Shown here piece by piece: positions 28,070-39,620 of a DNA stretch of 64,000 bases. The notes beneath the pieces were generated by a model. It was not told the origin of the DNA. It saw only the letters and a list, made by a program, of their open reading frames with translations, and did no database searches. Location: NCBI GenBank assembly GCA_000827495.1, contig KN817529.1, forward strand, positions 604,392 through 668,391. Direction: 5' to 3'. The position numbers were made by a program, and so were the translations under genes. This DNA is from Hypholoma sublateritium FD-334 SS-4 (lineage: Eukaryota > Basidiomycota > Agaricomycetes > Agaricales > Strophariaceae). The first letter of the stretch is position 1, and every line of letters begins with the position of its first letter.

Positions 28070-30469
28070 CTACCAAAACGCTGCAGTGGTTCCCCACGCA
28101 GCCATGACAATACCTGCGGCAATAATCACAGCATCGAAGGGCCCACAAACTCCCTCGATTGCAACATTTGCAACCACCGGCCCCACAATGGACAGCATAA
28201 ACGCAGAGAACGAGCCAAGGATGGCCATCACGGCGCTGAACTCTGGTACGAAGATGGACACCGTTACTGCTGCTCCGGTGAGAAGGACACGCTGTGCGAT
28301 GCCTATAGCTCGCTTCCAACCAAACGAAGACCCGATAGCTGCTACGGACAACCCATCAGGCTTATCCGCGAGGTCTTCGGGTGATGCGAAAGGCGTATCC
28401 GTGCCCAGCAGGATTTCGATCATTGAATTAAGCTAGAGCCCGATCAATGTTTGCCTCGTGGGCGCAAATGAGAAATTACTGACGGGTTGCGCATTCAAAG
28501 CGAATTTCGAACTGCGGTTCGCCCTCAACATTTCATCTTAACGAACTAGATTGAACTCAACTCACAGTGGACTGAGGACTAGCATCCAAAGGCAGAGTTG
28601 GTTAAGCCAAGGATTGTATCCTGTGGTCCGCAGAAGATCCATACTGATCTAGTACTACGAGTCAATACATAGTTAAAACATAGGCCGATGATTTCGAAAC
28701 TCACCTCGTCGCTGACATTATTTCCAAACATTAGATAACCAGCGAATCCGATCGCTGTATAGATTGTCGTCGCTACTACCTATTGCCTTGACATATGAGC
28801 GGAAGGCGACATCACAGTGAGAGATGAAACGCACAAACGCCCAGTTTATCATACTGTCAAACCTGGTAGGGTCTATCATATCCCTTGCCAAGGAAGGAAT
28901 CACGGCATGACCAGAGAACTAAAGCTGAAAGATTAATTGTCTGTTTAAGATCATGATAATGGACCGTGTCCTCACACCAGCCATAAACAAGCCAAATGCA
29001 ACGCCTAGTTCCCGATAATTTGTGACACCAATATCCGTAGGAAGGGGCTCCCATAGGCTGCCAGGCGCCTCTGCCTTTGTGAAGCCGTCGATAAAAATGA
29101 CGACGACCATTAGAATGGTGGACATGATTCCTAGAATTGAGGTGTACGAAAGAAGAGAAAGTGGGAGAAATACAGTCGGGATGAGTCTAATAAGTTGTCA
29201 GGAAAAGCATCGAAGGAAACAACTGTGGAAAATCACACTAGTAGGCCCCAAATCTTGAGGCTGTTCGACGAATATCGAGGCAGCAAGGCATGCAACGAAT
29301 CTCCGTAGAGCGTCACAAGAATAACACTAAACGAATGTAAGTTTAATGTTATGCTCGAAAGATTGTCATGAAAGACTTACCAAACTGCGAACAATTCCAG
29401 ACAAAACATCAAGCTGATGATGGGTGTCACCCCAGGGCCAAACGCTTTTCTCCCGATGTCTGAATACGAACGCACCCGAGGATCTTGCAAGATTATACGC
29501 GCTAAAATTTTAGCGCTGTGTAATTTCCTTCAAAGTGAGGACCAGAATGTAAAAATAAGTATGAATAACTCACGTATAACATGCGACGAAGCCGTAGGAG
29601 ATAATGAGCAGCGTGCCAACACCCCAGCCAGCGTAGGCAAACGCCAAAGGTTCTGACAGCATCCCCACCCCAAGCAGGATCGCAATTGAATTGAAGAGCT
29701 AGTAAACAAAGTTCAGTCCTATGTCCGCGCACGAATTGCAAGGTAGCGAAAAACTTACCGTCTGGCCAAAAGTGCTCTGCCCCCGCACGAAAACCGGTGC
29801 ACCGCCCACCGCCGACCCTGAAAACCGCCGCCGAGCGAACGCATTCGGCGACTGGTACTGTGCGCCCCCCGACACGAGGTTCGTTCTGTTAGGCGTAGGT
29901 GTCTCCGAAGTGCGCCGCGGGGTCGGGAACACGGAGAACGAGACTTTCATCAGTAGTGGCGTCTGCTCCGAGCTCGGCGCTTGGGCGATGACGGCAGGGC
30001 GCGGGCTATGCTCTGCTTCGGGATGACGCGCTTCCTGGATGATCGTGTGCGACCGCCGTTCGCGACGCTGCCGCTGCTGCCACGCTGAAGGGCGGACAGC
30101 GTCGTAGTCCTCATCCCACTGGATCTGGTTGACGAATGAGTTTTCGCGGGAGCGCGGTGCACCATTCGGCACGTCTTCGATGTCCTCTTCATCCGAGTCG
30201 TCATGTTCCCCGTCGAAGCGGAACGCTCTAGTCACCGGGTTCTGGGCTTCCTCATCCTCATCATCCCCAGCAAGGGCGGATACATCAGAGTTTGACGCGA
30301 CGGTAGATCCAGCAACGAGATACTGCGCGCGTCGGTCTGAGGTCCGCGACTTGGCCGTCAATTTTTGGCATTATACTGAAAAGGCGGCTTTGGACTTACA
30401 AGACTGAAGAGCGTCGCGCACGCTCGACCTGGCGCTCGATGCCGACCCAAAATTGAAGGACGAAGACAT
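28070..30469 (-). CDS. vacuolar amino-acid transporter, Avt1-like
   Basis: Member of the AAAP (Aa_trans) family; Avt1-type proteins move neutral amino acids into or out of the vacuole in exchange for protons. Exon 1 is 30400-30469 (MSSSFNFGSASSARSSVRDA) and splices to 30336, reading ALQSYRRAQYLVAGSTVASN; exon 2 runs to 29759. The first 200 or so residues are acidic and Ser-rich, as in Avt1. The transport core follows: LFNSIAILLGVGMLSEPLAF, YAGWGVGTLLIISYGFVACY, the conserved YSDIGRKAFG, and TPIISLMFCLELFAV. It continues with LLSYTSILGIMSTILMVVVI, GFSGHAVIPSLARDM and several later TM helices ending AAGIVMAAWGTTAAFW. A later gap between exons near 28490-28860 was checked only roughly. It converges on eIF3k with about 120 bases between the stops. 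Confidence 0.9.
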
Positions 30470-30796
30470 GGATAGGGCCAGAGGTTGTCAGTACGAGAAG
30501 TGGAGCAGTTCAGAACATATACATTTCTGGCTTATCGGCGGACACAGAATTTTAGCGATCGAGCATCCGGTAGGCTTATCGCTATCAACGTCAACCTTCA
30601 AAGGAGATATAGATACCTTATTCAGAGCAGCATGTAAAGGCGATGTTTTCCGAAAGTTAGGTGAGTGTCATGCTGGCAGTATTTAAATTGGGTATGGGGA
30701 ATTACAAGCCTGAACAGAATAATACGGTTTAATGTTTTCTATGCATTGATTATACTTAGGGGTTGGAGGAGGAAATGCCAAGGCTTGGACCGTCGC
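30470..30796. other. spacer, transporter promoter / Itc1-like 3' end
   Basis: This 327-base stretch holds the promoter of the Avt1-like gene and the 3' end of the Itc1-like gene. Nothing coding is visible. Confidence 0.5.
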
Positions 30797-33700
30797 TCAA
30801 GAAGAATTAACGGCCCTACGGTTGGTCCAGAGCATATACGGATCTCGGGAAAGGTCGTATCCCAGAGCTGACTTGCGGGCGCTACGCCGGGCGTCAGGGA
30901 GTTTTGCATTGCTGTTGATATCCTGGTATAACAAAGTAAGTAGGCAGACGAACCACCACCACGTGGGTACTTACAGCAACGCGTTTCTTTATCCCTCCCG
31001 TAACGTGTGCCCACCATTTGGTGAGAGCCGCCTTCAGCGCGAATTCTCGGTGTCCCTTGTTGTTCAACCATGATACGAATGCTTCAACCTATTCATAAAT
31101 GAAAAGTCAGCTGCTGCATGTTGAGAGCCGAGAAATATAATAGACTTCTTCTAATTCTGAATACACTGCCCAATCTGAAGAACGGAGCATGCCTTCCTCG
31201 CCTTCTTCCTCCTTCCTGCGAACATCGATGTCTTCATGATCTTCAATCGCCTTTCTCTCCAACAGCTGCAGATCAAACTCGCTTGGGCCCTGGATGAAAA
31301 GCCGCCCGGTCCCATACAGGGCGATACCGCCGCTACCAACCAGGGAGGCGGAGCCCATACCGTCGAACCACCATATGCGGTTGTAAAATCGGTCGCGACC
31401 GAGAGGCTTGACGCGGACAGCGCCAAGTAACTTTCTGAACTCGCGTTCGATGCCTTCGAGTCGCCGTTCCAGTTTGTTAACTTCTTCGTCAAGACGGCGA
31501 TGCTCAGCCATTGCTTGCTTCTGAGATGCTTGTTTCGCCCTGGCGGCCTCTCGTTCCTTGGAATGGGCGATTGTGTGTGCTTTGACACGCAAATCCTTTT
31601 GACGGGTGCTCTTTTTCCCCGGCGGAGCGGACTCGGAGCCATTTTCTGACGCGTCTGATAACTCGCTCGACTCTTGCATGATGATGTCGTCTCCACTACC
31701 ATTAGTAGAGGCAGGTGTTTCTTCCTTGCTCTCTCCTTGAAGTATGCCCATTTCTTCCTGGCTACATGATGCAGTCAGTAACAAAGCAAGAAAATTAACA
31801 AGACAACTTACAATTGCTTTTTCATTCGATTGACTTCAATTTTCTCTTTTCTAAGGGCAGTCAATTGCTCTTCACAAGATTCCATGTGCGCGTGGACTGC
31901 CTTTGAAGAGATTGCCAGATTTGACATGAAAGCAAGAATGACGACACGATCTTCCGGTGGCAGGCTGTAATATCTTTCGTATGGAGAAGAAATACTATTC
32001 AACATGGGCTCTGAGCCATTGGTAGGGGTCGGTGCTCTTGAATCGGCATATTCGGAGGCCGTATACGGGGCGAACAGTAGTTTTGTCAATATCTCTTGAA
32101 GCTTCGGAAAATTAGATGTAGTAGCGTGCTGTAAAAATACTAGTCAGTATCGAATCTGTTTGAATCAACGAAGTATATTTACATCTTTTAAACATCCCAC
32201 AAGGGCATCCTCCCAGCCTTCCCTCCCTTCAGCGTGGCGTAAAGGAACCCTTTCCCAATTGTTGCCGACGTCAGCCATGGCAGTAACTAATTGATCCGTC
32301 GATATTCCAAAAAAGCTGATGTCTGGTTTGGAGGCAAGTTCCAGGTCTTCCTTTTGTTTGAGTAGAGATACAACAGCGCTGTGACGGACGAACGACACGG
32401 TACGGAGATTATAGATTAATGTTGAATGAATTTCGGCGAGAAGCGAACAAGGTTGATCAATGGCAGTATGCCGTATTGCGCTCTCGAACTCGTCGAGTGA
32501 GAAGACGGACAAGTGCAGTGGTTGCCTACAGGTAAATAAGAGATCATTCGCGAACAGGAACCAAATCGACGCACCCGTAAACAACTAGGAAGTTCCAAGT
32601 CATGAGGAAGGATTCAAAGGCTCCTGGGATATCGTTGAATGGCAGACATGCTTTATTTGCGAGAGGTCTCGTCAAGCGCATGCCAGCCTTCTTGTCTTTA
32701 TCACCGATACGAATGTCGAGATCTTCTGTGGGGTAACGGACGGGCTTCTTCTTTTTCTTCTCTGCTGCTATACGCTCTGCTTCCTCTTTCGCAAGTCTCT
32801 GTTTCTCGGCCTTGTCGTGGGCTTCGCGTTCACGTTTCTCAGCTGTGAACACAATTAAAATATTGAATAGTTAAACAGCGTTAGCTCACCTCGATCTTCC
32901 TGAGCAGCAGTCATTTTCCTTTGCTTCTTGTTTGGTGGACCTTCCTTGTCTTCCCATATCTTTTTTCTCTTATCAATCTCGCCTTTCTTGATAATCTCAA
33001 CCCCTTGACGCGTTTCCTCGGGCATAATCGAGTCAACACCATAGCGTTTGGCGATGGGTGGCTTGACAGTCCAAGGCGAGGCCACAGCGGCGTCACGGTC
33101 AACACAGTCACGAATAAACCGACGCAGAATAGATTTTGAGAAAGAGAGACGGTCCCGGCTGCGCAAGGACAAGAATTAGCGTTGAAACTAGCCGAACGGA
33201 TCGTGCAAGATGCTCACCCCATCATGCCACACTGGACCTCAATCAGACTTCCTACCAGGCGCTTGTCCTGGTCTGTAACTTTGGCGGAGCTCTTGCCTTT
33301 CTCATGGCTTTTGTCGCGTTCCAATTCCGTCAGATGGACCCAGTAATAATACAGAGTTGGATCATCGTTTGCGAATGCATCCTTGGAAGGAACTTTGAGG
33401 TCGCCTCCAATGACATGGGGTGGGTCCTCATCCAAAGCCGAAGAAGAGGATGCATCCATGTGTGCATCACGGGCTTTGGGGTCGGCGTTGTATTTTGGTG
33501 GGTAGACTTTGTCCACGCGCGCGTAATATCTTGTAATATGGTCAGCCGCAAGCTGCGGAGGTGAATATATGACACGTACTTTACACCCGAAAGATCAACA
33601 AGGACTTCTGCAAAAGAGTTTGGGTCAGCCATGGCTTCGGGATATAGATACCTTCGAAACGTACTCTCGCCAGGGAAATAACGGTCTTTGAAGCGCTCGT

Positions 33701-34154
33701 AGACGGCCTCAACAAGGTGGTCCAAGCGACCCATGACCTCTGCAAAGGAATGAATTTGATGGATGTATATTAATGAAAGTGGCACATACGCCATTGAACG
33801 GCTTTTAGCACGGCGGGTTTGAGTGGCTCGGAGAACCGGGAGTGCAAGGTCCTTGCTTCTTGACGCTCACTCTCGACAGCCTGGAAATAGTCGAGGCCGC
33901 TCTTGCCCGTGACCTCGCACTGGAACTGCTTCAGGCGGTAGAAGGACATGCGCGCTGCATATGCTCTGGAAGGGGACGGAGGTGAGGATGCGGGGAGAAC
34001 GCGGTCGGCGGCGGCCAACGTACTCGTAGGTCTCAAATATTTCGCCTGTTTGGTCGAGATAAAATACATGTCTATTAGGATCTGTCTGGACGGCGTGCAA
34101 GAGGGCGTCGGAGGGCTCGGTGAGCACGACGCGCTTGCGGCGGCATGTAGGCAT
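30797..34154 (-). CDS. ISWI remodeller subunit, Itc1/ACF1-like
   Basis: Large accessory subunit of an ISWI chromatin remodeller, roughly 900 residues. The WAC (Acf1 DNA-binding) domain is near the N-terminus: PNRHVFYLDQTGEIFETYE, then RLKQFQCEVTGKSGLDYFQA. A DDT domain lies mid-protein (PFNDIPGAFESFLMTWNFLV, VFSLDEFESAI). WHIM-type motifs follow: YYSLPPEDRVVILAFMSNL, a basic coiled coil (KHTIAHSKEREAARAK-like), LGRDRFYNRIWWFDG and DWAVYSELEEVEAF. This domain order (WAC-DDT-WHIM) is that of Itc1/ACF1/WSTF; the fungal Isw2 partner is Itc1. No PHD or bromodomain follows, as in Itc1. The start MPTCRRKRVVLTEP at 34154 and stop at 30797-30799 are clear, and introns are short and regular. Confidence 0.88.
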
Positions 34155-34977
34155 GGCGGGGGGAGTGCAGGGACGGGAGGAGGGCGGGGGGAGGGGGGAT
34201 GGCTGTGGTGGGAGGAAAAAGGGAGGGTGGTGATGGCAAAGCGGCAGAGAAAGGGACAGGTGGCTGGTCGGAGAACGGGGGCTGATCATATTACTGCACG
34301 AACACGCTACTCATATACAACAGCTAGCCTACAGCCCCAGCCCTCCACCGTCAACCCTAGCCTCGCCGTCGCCCGTCAGCCCACCCACAGCCCAGTGTTA
34401 CCCCGCCCACCCAGCTATCCCGTCCTCCCCGGTGTAGCTGCGACACGACGGGGCGGTGGGTCCGTGTCATCGACTTGCATGCTTATATCCACTGCACAGT
34501 CCCCGCGTAGTCTTTTTATTATAGGCTAGATTTTTGGGCTCGGGCGCACCTTCTTTCCAGGCGGGGAATAGGATAATAACCCCACCCAGGTTCGACCGTG
34601 CTCTGAGAATTTTTGGTTTTCAGAGATCGCCACCACAAGAGACAAGCCTTCAACCGCTCCGTTCACGTGACCACAATGATCTGGACTCACCCACAAAAAG
34701 CCAGTAGCGCTAAGCGAATACAGACAAGTAAGTAGTATAGTATCATACGTACAGGAAAAAAAACTGACGAATACAGAAAAATACAGAGCAGAAATATGTG
34801 CAAGTAAATGTCATTAGGAAATGTAAGAGAATAGCAGAGCCGGAAGCTTGAAACAACAGTGAACACCCCCTCGAGGAAACAGAAACCAAACAGAAATACT
34901 AGATTGTCAGGAGTCGAATGTAGGGATTAGTAGGAGAATGTACAAGGGTGTATCCACCCGAAATTATCGGAATAATA
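34155..34977. promoter_or_regulatory. upstream region of Itc1-like gene
   Basis: This 823-base gap holds the Itc1-like promoter and the 3' end of the next gene. A GTTCACGTGACC E-box-type element is at 34662-34673. C- and G-rich tracts lie between 34150 and 34450. I see no gene; open frames here have skewed, low-complexity translations. Confidence 0.45.
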
Positions 34978-37481
34978 TCAGTCAACGCTGCGTCGTTTAT
35001 CTTCTCTGCGTGAGGCTTCAGGCGTCCCAATGAGGCGTAGTTTGTCTCGCAGATTTGACCGTGGTATCGAGTTGCCGGTATCAGAACGTTCATATACCTT
35101 TCGTGGCTTCTCGTCGTCATCGCCCATCGTCTTCTGCTGTAGGTTTAAGTGTTCCCAATCAGACAACATTACCAAAGCCAGTGAGGAACACTTACGAACC
35201 GAATTCTTCTTGCTCAAGGAGAAGAATCGTTTGAGTCCCAAAGTACCTTGTCGACTTTCCTTCGCATTCGCTGTTGAACGTGATTTTTTGTGTCTCGAGT
35301 CCATAGCGTCAAGGATGACTATAGCCTTTGCAGCAGGACTTGGACTCGGATCAAGTGATAACGGAGATGGTCTAGAAGCACCGCTATGACTGCTCGATTT
35401 CATAGATGGTGTGGCCACAGGAACCGCCCCAATGTCCGCCGGCTGCGTGATTTCCGGCTGCACAGGCGTTGCAGTTAAAGGGGTCGCTGCGTTCACAGAG
35501 TTCTCCACATTGACAAGTACCCATCCTTGCCCGCCGTTCGGAGCGCCGCTTGTTGGTTCCCTCCGTTGTGAGTTTTGTCGCTGGGGAAGGGGGGGTGGTG
35601 CAGGCGTCGTTGATTGGATAATCTCGACCAAGGCCGCCTCACTCTTCTTCGTCGACATCTCTGGCCTCACTACCTCGGGTGACTCGATTCGGGAAAGCAT
35701 TTCGTGGATGGGCGTAGTCGCTTTCTTTTCCCCCGTCAGAGGCCCTTGAACAAACTCGCCTTCCGACCGTTCGACGATGGGCGACGGCCGCCAGCCGCCA
35801 GGGAATTGTGGCCCGCTGCTCGATACCCGGTTTCGTCTGGCGGCAGACCGCTCCTGTTGCTGAAGTTGGAACTCTTCTTTGAACGGGCCACTCCACTTAA
35901 TAGGTATTTCACGGCTGAAGTCGCTGCTGCCTGACATTCCAGAGTCACGGAAAGTGTCTAACCCAAGTAGAGGTGGCAGCATCGGCATTGAACCTCTTTG
36001 TGTGTTAGGTGGGGTAGTGTTCGGGGAGCCATATTGTGGATATGTAGCTTTTTGTGGCGAGGGCGGCACGGAGGATGTCAAAAGAGGCGGCGTCTTCACC
36101 CTATCGGAAACAGGCCTCAAAGGCGGCCGACCATGGTCTAAACTGCCTATTCTAGGGCGTGGAGACGGCAGTGGAGATCCTCTGTTGATGTTATCGAATG
36201 GAGAAGTCGAATAGATGACATTGGGGCTGGCTCCGACTCCAGTCATATTTTCCACGCCGGTCGAAATCGTGCTTGGCAGGTTGACACGGAGGATGGGCAT
36301 CTCATCCGGAACATCCGAGTCCTGCACCACCGAGACAGGAACCTGCGCACGAGGGGCCGGTTTTCGAAGTACATGAGGCTGAGAAGGCACCAGGCGCCGC
36401 CGTTGAGCGTCCGAAGCTGAACGGAAAAGAGGCGGGCTAGGAGAGTAAGAGGCAGCTGGGGAAGGGTCTGTAGCAAGCCGCTGATGTAGTTGTTGAGTCC
36501 ATGGACCAAGACCTACATCTCCAAAGGTGGCTGCAGTGGCTGGCGCAGACATTACATGACCTTGCGGAACTTCTAGAGAAGTGCTTTCTGAGGGTATTTC
36601 TGGAGAAGGTCCGGTGAAAACCCATAAATCTTTGACGCGGGAACGATTCGTGAGGCTAAGCGAGGCCAGAAGAGTGAACGAATGGGTGTCTAAAGAGGTT
36701 AGGAGAGATAAAATATGACGCAGAGAGTCTGTAGCGAACGTGTCCTGTTGGAACCCTGGAAATAATCCTTCAGTCTTCCTCAAAAATAAAATTGTAATTC
36801 TGACTCACATTTGTAGCCCTTGAGTTTAAACTCAAATGAGTTTTCTCCGACCTTCTTCTCTGACACGACACCTCTGGGCCACGATGCTCGAACGGCTTGC
36901 AATATTGCCGGGGTGAGGTGGAGAGGAGGAGATATGACCCTCATAACGGTGACCGACGAAAACGAGAGGGCGAATGGAATCCGTTTGCTTCTCAACTTTT
37001 CTGCCAATCCCGAAGAACTACCCGACGAACGGTCATGAGGAAGGGGCGCCGATTGCGCTATCGGCGTCGGTGTTCGCGAAAAATTGGGAGGTGCAGGCCG
37101 CGCAAACGTCAACACGAGGCGGTCGTCCTGCTCCCTTCCGTAGTCAATAGTGGATAGATATGTGTAGCCACATTGATAGATGATGGCCACGATATCCACG
37201 AGCAATTTCTCCGACGGCTCAGCCTTCGGATTTGCCCATGGCTTTCCGTCGAGTGCGAATTCGCACATATTGTTTTCAGCATCCTCCCGAAACGATAGAA
37301 TGCGATGTGTCTCAAAGAGACGGGTAAGGGAGGCAATAAGAACGGGTGCGAACGAATAAAGGCGAATGCAATTTGCGCCAGACAATGCTAGAAGAGCGAA
37401 TGCGCTCGGTTGGTTTGTTTGGTCTTTGATAAATTCTTTCCTGGGCGTGAATGGAGCCTCGCCAGGCGGAGTGGAGGACAT
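34978..37481 (-). CDS. unknown 816-residue fungal protein
   Basis: I do not recognise this protein. Exons are 36809-37481 and 34978-36755, with a T|GG split tryptophan at the junction (GYKWFQQDTF), giving 816 residues. The first 290 residues look folded and conserved: FALLALSGANCIRLYSFAPV, LIASLTRLFETHRILSF, FALDGKPWANPKA, LTFARPAPPNF, and IPFALSFSSVTVMRVISPPL. Next come ILQAVRASWPRG and SLRHILSLLTSLDTHSFTLL. The rest is Ser/Pro-rich and probably disordered, with a basic patch (RHKKSRSTANAKESRQGTLG, LKRFFSLSKKNSVRK) near the C-terminus. No signal peptide or clear membrane segment is seen. A near-perfect GTAAGT...CTACAG pair inside the last 120 codons is ignored because removing it breaks the frame. 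Shares a 281-base divergent promoter with the oxidoreductase. Confidence 0.75.
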
Positions 37482-37690
37482 AGTTGGCGTAGTTAGTTGA
37501 AAATATCGCTCAATTATAACCCGCCTTCTTTTCTCGATCCATCGTGACGTCAGGGCACGTGCACCCAGCACGATACCCACGTGGGACATGGCCCGCCCGG
37601 GCCGGAAGAAAGTACTCACGGAGCGCGGCGGTCCGTTCTTTTTGCTTCTCGGAGTCTTCAACCCCTCTCTCCGATAGTTTTTCCAGCGCA

Positions 37691-37697
37691 TATATAT
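37691..37697 (+). promoter_or_regulatory. TATA-like element of oxidoreductase gene
   Basis: TATATAT lies about 70 bases upstream of the start at 37763, a usual position. Two CACGTG-type sites (near 37557 and 37578) lie further upstream in the same divergent promoter. Confidence 0.45.
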
Positions 37698-37762
37698 CAG
37701 CAAGATGTCTTCCTTCCTCTTCCTTGCCTCTCCTTCTTGCTATCACCTACGCCCTCCCAAAA

Positions 37763-39620
37763 ATGTCCGAATTACAGAATCCCAACGTTCTTATGTGTAA
37801 GTTTTCCTTCGACTTGGCCCCTAACTGCTCGCGCTGACCATTGCCCATTGTCGGCGTACGCAGGTGGTACTGGAGAGTACACCACCGGATGGACTGGGTC
37901 AGGAGCGTCGACATCCGATAAAAAGGTCTGCCAGCTCATAACAGTCATTTGCAAAGAAATAAACCGAGCTTATCACTATTCATAGATCGGCGTATGTACA
38001 GATTGCGCTCTATCAAACATTAACTTAACCATGCTTCATAGGTTGTTGCACTTACACTTTTTGATCTTCGGCGGCTGGGAAAGGTGTTCTTGGTTGCACA
38101 TACTTTAGAACAGTGCTCATCCGTGTTACCTAGGTGGCCGATCTATCCATGGTTGGCGTGAGCGGCAAGAAATTCCCCGAGATCAGACAACATCTCGAGA
38201 AAAACATCGCTGGCGTTTACAAGGACATGGATGTGTCGTCAGTTTAGCCTCTTAATTCAATGACACCGGGGCTATAGTATTCTATCTAGCTTCGAGGAAT
38301 TCCCCAAGAGTAATCTCGTCGACACCGAGGCCTGTAGGTTTCGCCTCAGTGCGTTGCAGACATCCTTTCTAATCACCTTCCAGATAAGACTGCGATCGAC
38401 AAGTTGAGTCCAGGCCAAGCAGTTATCATTTTCACGCCCGACAGTAGGCATCCCGCACTCGTCCCGCAGCGTGCCACTGACCGCCTGTTATAGGCACCCA
38501 CTTCCCAATCGCACTTTACGCGATCGAGCGCGGCCTGCACGTTTTGGTTACGAAGCCGGCTACCCAGTTGCTTGAGCATCACAACACCCTCATCGAAGCA
38601 GCCAAGAAGCACCACGTCGTCTGCTGGGTCGAGCATCACAAGAGGTACGCCTACCGTCGCCCGCAGGCAGCAAGTTACTGATGGTGTGCCTTTGCGCCGC
38701 AGATATGATCCAGTGTACAGCGATGCCCGCGCAAAGGCGGCGGCCCTCGGGGAATTCAATTTCTTCAACGCGTGGATGAGCCAGCCCAAGAGCCAGCTCG
38801 AGACCTTCCGTGCGTGGGCGGGCAAAGACTCAGACATCAGGTACTTGTGTCGAAGTCTTCTGTGCGCGCACTCCGAAAACTAAGGCGTGCGCAGCTATTA
38901 CCTTTCGTCGCATCACATCGACATCTGCTGCTGGATGCTCGACGGGATTGCCGTCCCGACACGCGTCGTTGCCAGCGCCGCGACGGGCATCGCGACCAGC
39001 GAACCGTACAATTGCGTCCCGCAGACAGAGGACACGATTACGCTCCTAGTTGATTGGGAGTCCGTGAAGAGCAAGACGCACAAGGGCACTGCGGTATACA
39101 CCGCGAGCTGGACCGCACCTCTAAAAGCCGGCATCCATTCCGCCCAGCACTGGTATTATATGGCGGAGAAAGTACGCCTCGCCCAGCTTCCGATTCGCCA
39201 TCTTTACTCATTGCCTGCGAAATATCAGGGTGACATAACCGTCGACCAAGCCCATCGCGGCTATGATCTCACATATGACGATACCGGGAAGTCCTGGGTC
39301 AATCCATTCTAGTGCGTTATTTGTTATTGCCACATCCAACACGAAATTAAGCCGCGCGCAGCATGAAGTACTCGCCTTCTGAGAGCGGCCACTTTGACGG
39401 ACAGCGCGGCTACGGGTACATTTCTATCGAGAAGTTCATCGATGCCGTACGCAGCGTCAACGCGGGTCGCACGCAGCCGTCGGACTATGACAAGCACGGG
39501 CTGCCCACCATCGCGAATACGGTGCTAACGACCGCGATCCTCAATGCCGGCCGCATCAGTCTAGACGAGAAGCGACCCGTCGGGATTAAGAACGATGGGG
39601 ATCTTTGGGTCCTACAATAA
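37763..39620 (+). CDS. Gfo/Idh/MocA oxidoreductase, D-galacturonate reductase-like
   Basis: NAD(P)-dependent oxidoreductase with a Rossmann N-terminal domain and a Gfo/Idh/MocA substrate domain. It most resembles fungal D-galacturonate reductases that act in pectin-sugar catabolism. The start is at 37763 (MSELQNPNVLMCGTGEYTTG). Exons are short and numerous; one, 37986-37991, is only 6 bases. Motifs: GTGEYTTGW with GVVALTLFDLRRLGKVADLS for the nucleotide fold. Then ERGLHVLVTKPATQLLEHHN carries the family lysine-proline, and SSHHIDICCWMLDG is the active-site-like stretch. YMKYSPSESGHFDG and GYGYISIEKFIDAV follow. It ends DLWVLQ at 39618-39620. All other intron phases I checked agree. The reductase assignment is by family memory; the precise sugar substrate is inference. 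Confidence 0.82.

Noticed and set aside
29721..30407. Two plus-strand frames opposite the transporter N-terminus
   Set aside because: They are shadows of the acidic/Ser-rich coding exon on the other strand.
33948..34529. 193-codon plus-strand frame over the Itc1-like 5' end
   Set aside because: It lies partly opposite coding exons and its sequence is Gly/Arg-rich shadow.
34585..34610. GGTTCGA resembling a tRNA T-arm
   Set aside because: The flanking bases do not pair and no D-arm, anticodon arm or acceptor stem can be drawn.
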